Assembly: GCA_021772705.1 (NCBI GenBank)
Contig: JAJFLN010000616.1
Coordinates: forward strand, 1-22,001
Direction of reading: 5' to 3'
DNA length: 22,001 bases
DNA from: Candidatus Cloacimonadota bacterium
GTDB lineage: Bacteria; Muiribacteriota; UBA6191; JACPRK01
Shown here: positions 1-8,500 of the stretch, in pieces
Layout of the letters: every line of letters begins with the position of its first letter
Numbering within the stretch: the first letter of the stretch is position 1
Program-made: the position numbers and the translations under genes
Notes under the pieces: model-generated
The model's database searches: none
The model's input: only the letters and a program-made list of their open reading frames with translations
Told to the model about the DNA's origin: nothing

Positions 1-2
1 AC

Positions 3-1541
3 TTCGAGAAGATGCTCTATGACAACGCCTTCCTGGCCCCCCTGCTGGCGGAGCTGTCCGTGAGCCAGGGCCGCCCCGATTTCGACCGGGCCGCCCGGCG
101 AACCCTGGACTTTGTCCTTCGAGAGCTGACGGGTCCGGAAGGACAGTTCTATTCCGCCCTGGATGCCGAGACGGAGGGAGGCAAGGAAGGGGCCTTCTAC
201 GTCTGGGATCGCCCGGAGCTGGATCGGGTGCTGGGAAGGGACGATTCGGCTTTCTTCGCTCCCATCTTCGGTTACGACGGTTCGCCCAGCTTCGAGCATA
301 CTCATCATGTCCTGCATCTACCGGCGTCCCTGGAGGAACGGGCTCGGGACTTGAAATGGACGCGCCAGGCTCTGCTGAAGCGAGTCTCTACCTTCGAGGC
401 CCGGCTCCTGGCGGCGCGATCGAAACGGGAACGGCCCCTGACGGATACGAAGGTGCTGACGGACTGGAACGGGATGATGATCCGCGCCATGGCTCTGGCC
501 GGCAAGTGGTTGAAGGAACCCCGCTACGTTCGGGCGGCCGAGAAGGCGGCTCGTTTCCTCCTGGCCCGGTCGGCCAGGAAAGGCCGGATTCTTCAACACA
601 CCTGGATCGACGGCAAGTCCTCCATCGATGCATTCCTGGACGACTATGCCCATCTCGCCGGAGGCTTCCTGGCACTCCACCAGGCCACCGGGGACAGCAG
701 TTGGGTCGATCGAGCTGCCGGCCTCGTGGAGGAGGCAGACGAGAGGCTCTGGGCGAAAGAGTCCGGTGGCTATCACAACTCTGTGGCTCGAGGGGATCTG
801 CTGCTCCGCTCCCGGGACGTTCAGGACGGGGCCATCCCTTCCGCCAATGCCTGGATGGCCCGATGCCTTGTCGAGCTGTCTCGCCTGCGCCCGAAGGGGG
901 CCTATCGACAGCGCGCCGGCGACCTGCTCCGCTCCTTCACGGGCATCCTGAGCCACTCCCCCGGGGCAGCCCGGGAGCTGACTGTTGCCCTTTCCCGGTT
1001 TCATCGGTCACCGAAACGAGCTGACCAGGAACAGCCTTGGGAGGCGGGAGAAACGACCGTGTCCACCGATGCCCGTGACTCAGCTTCGCCGGATGCCACG
1101 GCGACGGCAGGTCCTGTCACGGCGAGCCTCTTCGTCACGGCAGGCTCACCTTCCGGCGCCGGTCGAGTACAACTTGCCCTCCGGCTGGACATCGAGGAAG
1201 GGTGGCACATCAACGGGGCGAAGCCTCTGCAGGAGTTCCTGATTCCGACCCGGATCACTCTGGATCCTGGGGAGGCGAAAGCCATCCTGGTTCCCTTCAA
1301 GATGCCGGAGGGAAAGAAGGTCCGCCTCGGGTTCAGCGAAGAGGAACTGCGAGTCTACGACGGACGTCTCTGGCTCCGTGGTGCGCTCGAACTGGAGGAG
1401 TCCGGCGCCTCTCGAGACTCTCCGATGAAACTCCAGATCCACTTCCAGGCCTGCAACGATCGAGTCTGTCAGGCCCCGAAAGTCCTGGATCTGCCCTTCA
1501 AGATCAACCGGCCCTCATCCGTCGATGCCGAGGGACCGTAG
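3..1541 (+). CDS. YyaL/DUF255-like protein fused to a DsbD N-terminal-like domain (5' end missing)
   Basis: The frame is open from the window edge and begins FEKMLYDNA, a hallmark of the thioredoxin-domain/DUF255 (YyaL, SPATA20) family. That motif normally follows an N-terminal thioredoxin-like domain, so the true start lies upstream. The next ~330 residues match the family's helical barrel (segments such as LTDWNGMMIRAMA and AFLDDYAHLAGG). From about 1110 to 1520 comes a second domain resembling the DsbD alpha (DsbD_N) fold, with EEGWHINGAKP and the cysteine pair ACNDRVCQAP (C-x4-C) near its end. In DsbD this fold receives electrons and passes them to periplasmic partners. The last 27 bp overlap the 3' end of the convergent regulator gene. 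Family assignment is from recognisable motifs. A role in thiol-disulfide exchange is inference, since the function of YyaL proteins is poorly known. Confidence 0.85.
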   Translation, partial: FEKMLYDNAFLAPLLAELSVSQGRPDFDRAARRTLDFVLRELTGPEGQFYSALDAETEGGKEGAFYVWDRPELDRVLGRDDSAFFAPIFGYDGSPSFEHTHHVLHLPASLEERARDLKWTRQALLKRVSTFEARLLAARSKRERPLTDTKVLTDWNGMMIRAMALAGKWLKEPRYVRAAEKAARFLLARSARKGRILQHTWIDGKSSIDAFLDDYAHLAGGFLALHQATGDSSWVDRAAGLVEEADERLWAKESGGYHNSVARGDLLLRSRDVQDGAIPSANAWMARCLVELSRLRPKGAYRQRAGDLLRSFTGILSHSPGAARELTVALSRFHRSPKRADQEQPWEAGETTVSTDARDSASPDATATAGPVTASLFVTAGSPSGAGRVQLALRLDIEEGWHINGAKPLQEFLIPTRITLDPGEAKAILVPFKMPEGKKVRLGFSEEELRVYDGRLWLRGALELEESGASRDSPMKLQIHFQACNDRVCQAPKVLDLPFKINRPSSVDAEGP

Positions 1542-2543
1542 CTTTCGCCAGAGCGTGGTGCGGCCGATTTCCAGGACTCGTGCCGCTTCGACCTGATGGC
1601 CGCCGCAGGCCTCCAGGACCTCCAGGATGTGCTGTCGTTCGACCTCTGCCAGAGAACGCAGTGGTTGGATCGGCCTCTCATTCCGAGGCTCGATCAGATC
1701 CTCCGGCAGGTGGTGAAGGGCCACGTCAGCACCCTCCGACAGGACGGCGCCGTGCTTGACGGCGTTGGCCAGCTCTCGCACGTTTCCCGGCCAGCTATGG
1801 CTCTCCAGGGCTCGCTCTGCTTCCGGCGTCATCCGGCACGTGGCGTGTTTTTCGTCCCCGAGGAACACCCTGGCCAGAGGCAGGATGTCTCCCACTCGCT
1901 CCCGCAAGGGCGCGACCCTGAGTGAGAAGACCTTCAGACGGTAATAGAGGTCCTCTCGGAATTGCCCCTCCTTGACTCTGCTGTAGAGGTCCCGGTGGGT
2001 GGCACAGATGATTCTGACGTCGATGGCGAAAGAACCGGACTCTCCGACTCGCCGGATCTCGCCGTCCTGAAGCACCCGCAGCAACTTGGCCTGAAGTGAC
2101 AGGGGCATCTCGCCAATCTCGTCCAGGAACATGGTGCCGTCGTTGGCTGTTTCGAACAGGCCAGTCCTGTGGGAATGGGCCCCTGTAAAGGCACCCTTGG
2201 CGTGACCGAACAGCTCGGTCTCCAGAAGGGCTGGAGGCAGAGCGGCAACGTTCACCGCAACGAACGGCTGCCCTACCCTCGTGCTGTTGACGTGAATCGC
2301 CCTGGCCAGGACTTCCTTGCCGGAGCCACTCTCTCCCAGGATGATCACCGAGGCGTCGGTCCGGGCGATTGGCCGGGACTTCTCCATCAGAGCCTGCATC
2401 GATGGGCTGTCGGAGATCACCCTGGAGCAGAGCTGAAGGTAGGGACCCTTCAGCTCGGTGCAGATATGACAGAGGGATCGACCGGAGGTGAAGTCGAAGG
2501 GAGCCTGACAGCTCGGCTCGACGGCTGGAATCTGTTTTGCCAT
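1515..2543 (-). CDS. Sigma-54-dependent transcriptional activator with a short Cys-rich N-terminus
   Basis: This 342-residue bacterial enhancer-binding protein has an AAA+ domain with Walker A GESGSGKE (70-77), the sigma-54 contact loop GAFTGA (117-122), Walker B TMFLDE (137-142), the arginine-finger region REDLYYRL (196-203) and a C-terminal Fis-type helix-turn-helix (~301-338). It lacks the usual receiver, GAF or PAS sensor domain. In its place are about 42 residues with cysteines at 12, 25, 28 and 39, a possible metal or Fe-S binding or redox-sensing site (inference). It diverges from the molybdoenzyme operon, which has a -24/-12 promoter, so it is probably the operon's dedicated activator. 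A perfect 19-bp inverted repeat overlaps its start codon and may be its operator. Its 3' end overlaps the convergent upstream gene. The family call is secure; the signal sensed is unknown. Confidence 0.93.
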   Translation of the reverse strand: MAKQIPAVEPSCQAPFDFTSGRSLCHICTELKGPYLQLCSRVISDSPSMQALMEKSRPIARTDASVIILGESGSGKEVLARAIHVNSTRVGQPFVAVNVAALPPALLETELFGHAKGAFTGAHSHRTGLFETANDGTMFLDEIGEMPLSLQAKLLRVLQDGEIRRVGESGSFAIDVRIICATHRDLYSRVKEGQFREDLYYRLKVFSLRVAPLRERVGDILPLARVFLGDEKHATCRMTPEAERALESHSWPGNVRELANAVKHGAVLSEGADVALHHLPEDLIEPRNERPIQPLRSLAEVERQHILEVLEACGGHQVEAARVLEIGRTTLWRKLRSLGIDG

Positions 2544-2560
2544 GTTCCATTACGGAACAT
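2542..2560. promoter_or_regulatory. Perfect 7-bp-arm inverted repeat at the activator start codon
   Basis: ATGTTCC-ATTAC-GGAACAT is a perfect inverted repeat with a 5-bp spacer. Its left arm contains two bases of the start codon of the leftward activator gene. Its size and symmetry fit a dimeric Fis-type helix-turn-helix. It could be an autoregulatory operator or a distant enhancer for the sigma-54 promoter about 350 bp away. The repeat is seen directly; the role is inferred. Confidence 0.5.
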
Positions 2561-2767
2561 ATCACTCCCCAAGCAGGGACACAAGCATGCTTCGCCAGGG
2601 ATGTAAGTGACCCGTCTCGGCAGCTGATTCAGAACCGATGGAAGACGCCGGGACTCCTTAGGACCCGTGCAAGAATAACTACGCAGTTTCGCCTCCCATC
2701 TTCAGGCCATCTCCGGCCGCTCCTCAATCGCGGAATCCTCGACGTAGCCCACTACGCCTCCGGTCCC

Positions 2768-2779
2768 GTTCGCTCGAAC
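2768..2779. promoter_or_regulatory. Inverted repeat GTTCG-CT-CGAAC, candidate activator site
   Basis: A perfect 5-bp-arm repeat lies about 130 bp upstream of the -24/-12 promoter, at a normal distance for an enhancer of a sigma-54 activator. Its half-site GTTC..GAAC resembles that of the longer repeat at 2542-2560, though the spacing differs. Short repeats like this arise by chance in GC-rich DNA, so support is modest. Confidence 0.25.
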
Positions 2780-2786
2780 CAGCCGA

Positions 2787-2799
2787 ATTTGACCCAAAT
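2787..2799. promoter_or_regulatory. Inverted repeat ATTTG-ACC-CAAAT, candidate activator site
   Basis: An AT-rich perfect 5-bp-arm repeat sits about 113 bp upstream of the -24 element in otherwise GC-rich DNA. The position suits an upstream activating sequence bound by the divergent regulator. The half-site does not match the repeat at the regulator's own start codon, so at most one of the two is likely to be its site. Confidence 0.25.
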
Positions 2800-2911
2800 C
2801 TGGGCGCGACTTCTGCGCATTTACTCCTGCGCGGCCCCTTACCTGGCAGGGAGCCTCGGGTCGGCTGCCACCTCCGTGCCTGGGCCTCGGGGCCAAGTCT
2901 CCTGCGATGGG

Positions 2912-2927
2912 TGGCACTGTCCTTGCT
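2912..2927 (+). promoter_or_regulatory. Sigma-54 (-24/-12) promoter of the molybdoenzyme operon
   Basis: TGGCAC-N5-TTGCT matches the sigma-54 consensus (TGGCAC-N5-TTGCW) at every defined position, with the invariant GG and GC correctly spaced. Transcription should start about 12 bp beyond the GC, near 2938, giving a leader of about 75 nt before the chaperone start at 3015. It lies between the operon and the divergent sigma-54 activator gene, which makes the pairing strong. It also excludes upstream in-frame starts for the chaperone, such as 2907, that would precede the transcript. Confidence 0.85.
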
Positions 2928-2998
2928 TGGGACCCTCCATCCCGGGCTCCTTTCAGCCGGCATCCGGATAGAGCAGCGCCGACGCGCGGCTTCAACGC

Positions 2999-3004
2999 AG
3001 GAGG
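2999..3004 (+). promoter_or_regulatory. Ribosome binding site fixing the chaperone start
   Basis: AGGAGG lies 10 bp before the ATG at 3015. With the promoter at 2912-2927 it selects this start over the in-frame codon at 2907. Confidence 0.7.
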
Positions 3005-3014
3005 CTCGACAACT

Positions 3015-3854
3015 ATGACCGGGGAACAGGCCACAAGCGAAGTTATGGATCCAGAGGACACGCTGCGCCTGGATGCGAGGAGGACGCTCTATCACTTCTT
3101 CTCCAGGGTGCTGTCGGACCCCAGGTCCACGCGATGGGCGGACCTGCGGGACCAGGGGCTCCAGGATCTCGCCGCCGAAGCCTGCCGGTTCATCGCAGGG
3201 GACCCGGCGTTCGAGGGGTCTCCCGTGGCGCCCGGTGAAACCGCTACAGCGGATCTGGACCTGACAGCGGTTCTGGAGGCACTGGACCGATCCGAGGATG
3301 TGCTGGAGGAGGAGTACCTCTCTGTGTTCGGGCTCCTTACTTCCCAGGAGTGCCCGCCCCACGAGATCTCCTACTGCCCCCAGACCGACACGACCTACCG
3401 GTCCCAGCAACTGGCCGACGTGTCCGGGTTCTACAGTGCATTTGGATTGAAAAGGTCCCTCGACGCACCTGATCGGTACGATCACGTTTGCCTGGAGCTG
3501 GAGTTCATGAGCTGGCTGGGAGCCAAGCAACGCCACGCGGCCTCTCGCGGGAACGACATGGAACCGGTGGAGATCTGTCATGACGCGCAGCGTCGATTCG
3601 GACAGGACCATCTCTTCTGGTGGGTCACTGCCTTCTGCGCCGCCATGAAGGGACGGGCGGAGGACCGCGAGGCACCACTGTATGTGGCCATTGCCGAGGC
3701 CCTTCCGGCATTCCTCCACGCCGACAGGACGTATCTGCAAGTCCCCCCTCCCACGGAGCTGCTCCCACCGGTGGAGACCGTGGAAGAGGGTTTCGAGGGT
3801 TGCACTGCATGTGCCCCGGATCCTGCCCTGAACAGCACGCCCCCAACTCCGTGA
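3015..3854 (+). CDS. TorD/DmsD-family molybdoenzyme maturation chaperone
   Basis: The 279-residue, mainly helical protein carries TorD-family features: RRTLYHFFSRVLSDP near the start, the EEEYLSVFG segment, then the typical PPHEISYCPQ stretch and DRYDHVCLELEFM. These chaperones bind the Tat signal peptide and apo-form of a molybdoenzyme so that cofactor is inserted before export. The obvious client is the Tat-signal alpha subunit two genes downstream. It is the first gene of the operon, about 75 nt after the predicted sigma-54 start site. The C-terminus (EGCTACAPD) adds a CxxC pair of unknown meaning. An alternative ATG at 3045 is possible but has a poorer ribosome site. The family call is firm; the client is inferred from context. 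Confidence 0.88.
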   Translation: MTGEQATSEVMDPEDTLRLDARRTLYHFFSRVLSDPRSTRWADLRDQGLQDLAAEACRFIAGDPAFEGSPVAPGETATADLDLTAVLEALDRSEDVLEEEYLSVFGLLTSQECPPHEISYCPQTDTTYRSQQLADVSGFYSAFGLKRSLDAPDRYDHVCLELEFMSWLGAKQRHAASRGNDMEPVEICHDAQRRFGQDHLFWWVTAFCAAMKGRAEDREAPLYVAIAEALPAFLHADRTYLQVPPPTELLPPVETVEEGFEGCTACAPDPALNSTPPTP

Positions 3855-3872
3855 CGAGAAGGAAGATCTTCG

Positions 3873-5504
3873 ATGAACAGTTCCTACGCAAAGCGCGCCG
3901 CGGGCCTCCTATTCTCTGCCTCATTGCTTCTGCCAGCGACACCGGACTCGCTGGCAGCCTCCTCGGAAGCCGGCAGCGCCAGGGGCCTCTACGAGACCCA
4001 GTGCGCCAGCTGTCATGGATTAACCGGTGATGGCGCTGGACCGGCGGCCTACCTGGTCTATCCCAGACCGCGGGACTTCCGGACCGGAATCTATCGCTTT
4101 CGCAGCACCCCTTCCGGTGCGCTGCCGACCGATGGGGATGTGGCCCGGACCATCCGGCGAGGCCTTCCGGGAACGGGAATGCCTGCCTTCAGCGGCCTTC
4201 TGACAGAGGAGCAGATCCTCTCTCTGGTGGACGTGGTCAAGTCCTTCTCGCCGGCCTTTGCTTCAGCCGAGCCGCCGACGCCGCTGGCCGTGCCCGAGGC
4301 TCCTCCGAGGACAGAGGAGCTGGTCACCCGAGGACGTCAGGTCTACAAGGAACTGGGTTGCGCCGCCTGTCATGGCGCCGAAGGCCGGGGGGACGGACCG
4401 GCATCGAGCAGTCTCAAGAGCGAGGAAGGCTACGACCTGCCGGCGATGGACTTCACCCGGGGTGTCTTCAAGAGCGGTGACCAGCCGGAGGATCTCTATC
4501 GCACATTCCTGACGGGACTCAACGGAGCGCCGATGCCTTCGTTCCAGAACATGTTCACGAAGGAGTCGAAGCTGTTCGACTTCGAGAATCCCGGCTGGGC
4601 TCTGGTCTACTACGTCCTCAGTTTGCAGCCCGACGCAGCAGAGGCAGGAACGGGAGCGGGCGCCGTCATCGAGGTGGGCACCACCGCCGATGCTTCGGTG
4701 TTCAAGAACGCCTACTCCCCGGCCTGGGATCGAGCGAGAGACTCGGTGGTCACTCTCCGCCCTCTCTGGACTCGAAACGAGTTCCCCAGATCCGTCTCGG
4801 TGCGAGCGTTGCGGGATGACAGCAGCGTGGCTATCCGCCTCTCCTGGGACGATGCGTCGGCCAACATGCGCTCCCTGGGTCCCACGGATTTCCCGGACAA
4901 GGCGGCGGTTTCATTCCCCACAGGCGAGGGCATCCCGTTCATCGGGATGGGCTTCAAGACCGACGAGGATGGCCGGGACCGCGGCATGGTCAACATCTGG
5001 TGCTGGCGCGCCGATCGGCAGGAACAGCACGACAAGGGCCGGTTCGCCGACATCCAGGACCGGTACGACCTGGCGGCGGTCGACTGGTATCCCTTCAAGA
5101 AAGGCTGGCGCCCAGGGCAGCAGGAGTCCGTCGCTGACGATGAGGTGCTTTCACACAACCCGACGTTCCTCACCGGCTGGGGAGCCGGCAATCCCGTGTC
5201 GAATCCGGTGGTCCGGGAGGGGTCGATCACCGAGTTCGATGCCCTGGGCTTCGGAACTCTGACGGCACAGCCGCCGCGGGAACAGAACGTGACGGGAGCC
5301 AGCCAGTGGCGCGTGGGTGAGTGGGCGGTGGTGTTCGTCCGGGACCTCTACACCGGTGGAGACGGCGACGTGATCCTGAGTCATCGGGACCGAGTACCGA
5401 TCTCCTTCGCCGTCTGGGATGGACAGTATCGCGATCGAAACGGGACGAAGTCCGTGAGCAACTGGCACTGGCTCGATCTCGGAACCAAGGAGGCAGCAAA
5501 GTGA
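3873..5504 (+). CDS. Secreted diheme cytochrome c with ethylbenzene-dehydrogenase-gamma-like haem-b domain (electron-transfer subunit)
   Basis: Residues 1-29 form a Sec signal peptide. Two cytochrome c domains follow, with CASCH (44-48, probable Met ligand in GTGMPAF at 103) and CAACH (163-167, probable Met in APMPSF at 221). Residues ~265-540 resemble the EB_dh haem-b domain of EbdC, SerC, ClrC, DdhC and NxrC, including the IGMG segment (Met359, candidate axial ligand) and MVNIWCWRAD. The protein therefore should hold two haems c and one haem b in the periplasm. It would link the beta subunit's Fe-S chain to a soluble partner or the respiratory chain. The gene starts 18 bp after the chaperone gene and overlaps the alpha gene start as GTGA. 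At 543 residues it is much longer than single-domain gamma subunits such as EbdC, consistent with a fusion. Confidence 0.88.
   Translation: MNSSYAKRAAGLLFSASLLLPATPDSLAASSEAGSARGLYETQCASCHGLTGDGAGPAAYLVYPRPRDFRTGIYRFRSTPSGALPTDGDVARTIRRGLPGTGMPAFSGLLTEEQILSLVDVVKSFSPAFASAEPPTPLAVPEAPPRTEELVTRGRQVYKELGCAACHGAEGRGDGPASSSLKSEEGYDLPAMDFTRGVFKSGDQPEDLYRTFLTGLNGAPMPSFQNMFTKESKLFDFENPGWALVYYVLSLQPDAAEAGTGAGAVIEVGTTADASVFKNAYSPAWDRARDSVVTLRPLWTRNEFPRSVSVRALRDDSSVAIRLSWDDASANMRSLGPTDFPDKAAVSFPTGEGIPFIGMGFKTDEDGRDRGMVNIWCWRADRQEQHDKGRFADIQDRYDLAAVDWYPFKKGWRPGQQESVADDEVLSHNPTFLTGWGAGNPVSNPVVREGSITEFDALGFGTLTAQPPREQNVTGASQWRVGEWAVVFVRDLYTGGDGDVILSHRDRVPISFAVWDGQYRDRNGTKSVSNWHWLDLGTKEAAK
5487..5493 (+). 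promoter_or_regulatory. Ribosome binding site deciding the alpha-subunit start
   Basis: AAGGAGG lies 7 bp before GTG 5501, whose second and third bases overlap the TGA of the cytochrome gene. This favours translational coupling and a start 60 codons downstream of the first in-frame start codon at 5321. Confidence 0.75.
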
Positions 5505-8500
5505 ACCGCAGGAGACAGCGCCGCGGCGCCCACCGTTCCGAAGATACCGGACAGCAGCCCACAGCGCTGGAGCTGAGTCGTCGCAGGTTCCTTGCCTTGC
5601 TGAGTGCCGGGGCGGCAGCCGTCATAGCTCCCCCCCGATTGCTCGGCGCCCTGGCTCCGATCCCGGAGATCGAGAATCCACTCGAGCACTATCCCCAGCG
5701 GGACTGGGAGAAGATCTACCTCGATCAGTATCGCTACGATCGGACCTTCACCTGGGTCTGCGCGCCCAACGATACGCACATGTGCCGCATGCGGGCCTTC
5801 GTCCGCAACGGCGTGATGATCCGGAGCGAGCAGAACTACGACCACGACAAGTGCGGCGATCTCTACGGCAACAAGGCCACCTCCGCATGGAATCCCCGGG
5901 GCTGCCCCAAGGGCTTCACGTTCCAGCGACGGGTCTACGGACCCTACCGCCTGAAGGGGCCCGTCATCCGGCAGGGCTGGAAGGAGTGGGCCGACGACGG
6001 TTTCCCCTCCCTGAGCGACGATCCTTCACTGCGGAGCAAGTACCGGTTCGACGATCGGGGCAACGACGCCTTCATCCGGGTGAGCTGGGACGAAGTCTCC
6101 CGCTACGCGGCCTATGGTATGGCCGCCGTGGCTCGAACCTACAGCGGGGATGAAGGCAAGGCCCGACTGTTGAAGGACGGCTATCACGAGGCCATGTTCG
6201 AGCACTGGGAGGGCGCCGGCACCCGGACCATGAAGATCGGGTCCTCCCTGCCGCTCCACGGCCTGGTTGGCAAGTTCGGTCTCTTCCGGTTCGCCAACGT
6301 CACGGGACTTCTGGACCATCACGTCAGAGGGGTCAGTCCCGAGGAGTCCAAGGCGAGCCGGGAGTGGACCGAGTACACCTGGCGGGGAGATCAGGCGCCG
6401 GGTCAGCCCTTCGTCCATGGACTGCAGACCTCCGACATGGACATGAACGACCTGAGGTTCTCGAAGCTGACGATCCAGATCGGGAAGAACCTGGTCGAGA
6501 ACAAGATGCCTGAGTCCCACTGGCTCAACGAGTTGATGGAACGAGGCGGCAAGATCGTCGTCATCACTCCCGACTACAGCGCCCCCTCCGCCAAGGCGGA
6601 CTACTGGATCGGCGTCCGTCCCGGACTCTCCGATACCTCGGTTCTCCTGGGTGTCACCAAGCTGCTGATGGATAACGACTGGATTGATCCGAAGTTCATC
6701 AGACAGTTCACCGATTTCCCCCTGCTGGTCCGGACCGACAACCTGCGGCGTCTGAGACCGGAGGAGGTCTTCGCTGGTTACCAGCAGAAGGACATCACCG
6801 AGAGCGCCTCCTACAAGGTGCAGGGGTTGACCGGCGAGCAACGGGAGCGGATCGGCGACTTCACGGTCTGGGATGAGAAGGAAGGCAAGGTAGTCGCCGT
6901 CAGTCGCGAAGATGTGGGCGACCGGGCCGTGATGACAGCCGCCCTGAAGGGCACCTTCACGGTCAAGACTCTCGATGGCCAGGACGTGGAAGTGATGCCG
7001 GTCTACGAGATGTACCAGCGCCACCTGGTCGACTATGACCTGAAGACGGTGGAAGAGATCAGCGGAGCTTCGGCGACGCTGGTCGAGCGTCTGGCCCGGG
7101 ATATCTGGGAGACGACCAAGGCGGGCCATTCCGTGTCGATCCACCATGGCGAGGGGACGAACCACTACTTCCACGGCACTCTGCACAACCGGGCGTGCTA
7201 CCTGCCCATGATGCTGACGGGAAACATCGGAAAGCACGGCGCCGGTGTCTTCACCTGGGCAGGCAACTACAAGGGAGCCCTGTTCCAGGCCTCCCCATGG
7301 TCTGGCCCGGGGGTGGGTGTGTACGCCCACGAAGACCCCTTCAATCCGGTCATGGACGAGGACGAGAAGATCACTCACCATCACCTGCGGAACCTGACCA
7401 AGGGCGAGGACGTGGCCTATTGGGGCCACGGCGACAAGCCGCTTGTTGTGGAAACGAATGAAGGGTCCCGGGTCTTCACGGGCAAGACCCACATGCCGAC
7501 GCCGACGAAGATGCTCTGGTACAACAACGCCAACCTCATCAACCAGGCCAAGTGGGTCTACAACCTGGTGGTGAATGTCTTCCCGAAGATCGACATGATC
7601 GTCGATCAACAAATGGAGTGGACAGCCTCGGCGGAGTACTCCGATCTGGTGCTGCCCGTCAATTCCTGGGTGGAGTTCGAGGATCTGGAGATCGGCGGTT
7701 CCTGCTCAAACCCCTTCATCCAGGCCTGGGGCGGCGATGGAATCGAACCCCTCTACGACTCCCGGGACGACGCCATGGTGTTCACCGAGATCTGCTCGGC
7801 TCTGGCCAAGATGACCGGCGACCGCCGCTTCGATGACTACTGGCGGTTCATCCGGGACAAGAAGGCCGGGGTTTACATCCAGCGTGTTCTCGATAGCTGC
7901 ACGACCACCACCGGCCCCAAGGGCAGCTACCAGATCAAGGACCTGATGGCGGGCAAGTACGGGGGGCAGCCCGGCGCGGCGCTGATGCTCTTCCGGACCT
8001 ACCCTCGAGTCGCATTCTACGAGCAGATCCACGACCAGATCCCCTTCTACACGGACACAGGGCGGCTCTGTGGGTACTGCGACTTGCCGGAGGCCATCGA
8101 GTACGGCGAGAACCTCATCGTCCATCGGGAGGCCGTGGAGGCCACCCCTTACCTTCCGAACGTCATCGTCTCCACCAGTCCCTACGTCCGTCCGAAGGAC
8201 TACGGGATCGCCTTGGACGACGATGACCCGGACCGGCGGACCATTCGAAACGTCAAGATGGGCTGGGCGGAGGTCAAGAACACCGAGAACCCCCTCTGGA
8301 AAAAGGGGTATCGGTTCTTCTGCTCCACCCCCAAGTCGCGCCACACCACTCACTCGTCCTGGTCCACCGTGGACTGGCACTGGATCTGGAGCACCAGCTT
8401 CGGTGACCCCTACCGCCACGACAAGAGGTCTCCTGGCGTGGGGGACCGGCAGATCCAGATGAACCCCCTGGCGGGAGCGGAGATGGGTCTGAAGGAAGGC

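Noticed and set aside
2907..3014. Upstream in-frame ATG as start of the chaperone
   Set aside because: It lies before the predicted transcription start (~2938), inside the promoter region. The extra 36 residues do not fit the family, and AGGAGG points to 3015.
2724..3740. Minus-strand frame opposite the chaperone gene
   Set aside because: It would span the sigma-54 promoter and the TorD gene, and its product resembles no protein. The sense-strand gene has promoter, ribosome site and family motifs.
5321..5500. Upstream in-frame start for the alpha subunit
   Set aside because: It would overlap the cytochrome gene by ~180 bp and bury the Tat signal. GTG 5501 has a strong ribosome site and places the twin-arginine motif near the N-terminus.
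6026..7612. Long open frame on the minus strand inside the alpha-subunit gene
   Set aside because: It lies wholly opposite a clearly conserved molybdoenzyme. Its translation is rich in His/Asp/Val/Leu runs typical of antisense frames in GC-rich genes and shows no family motif.
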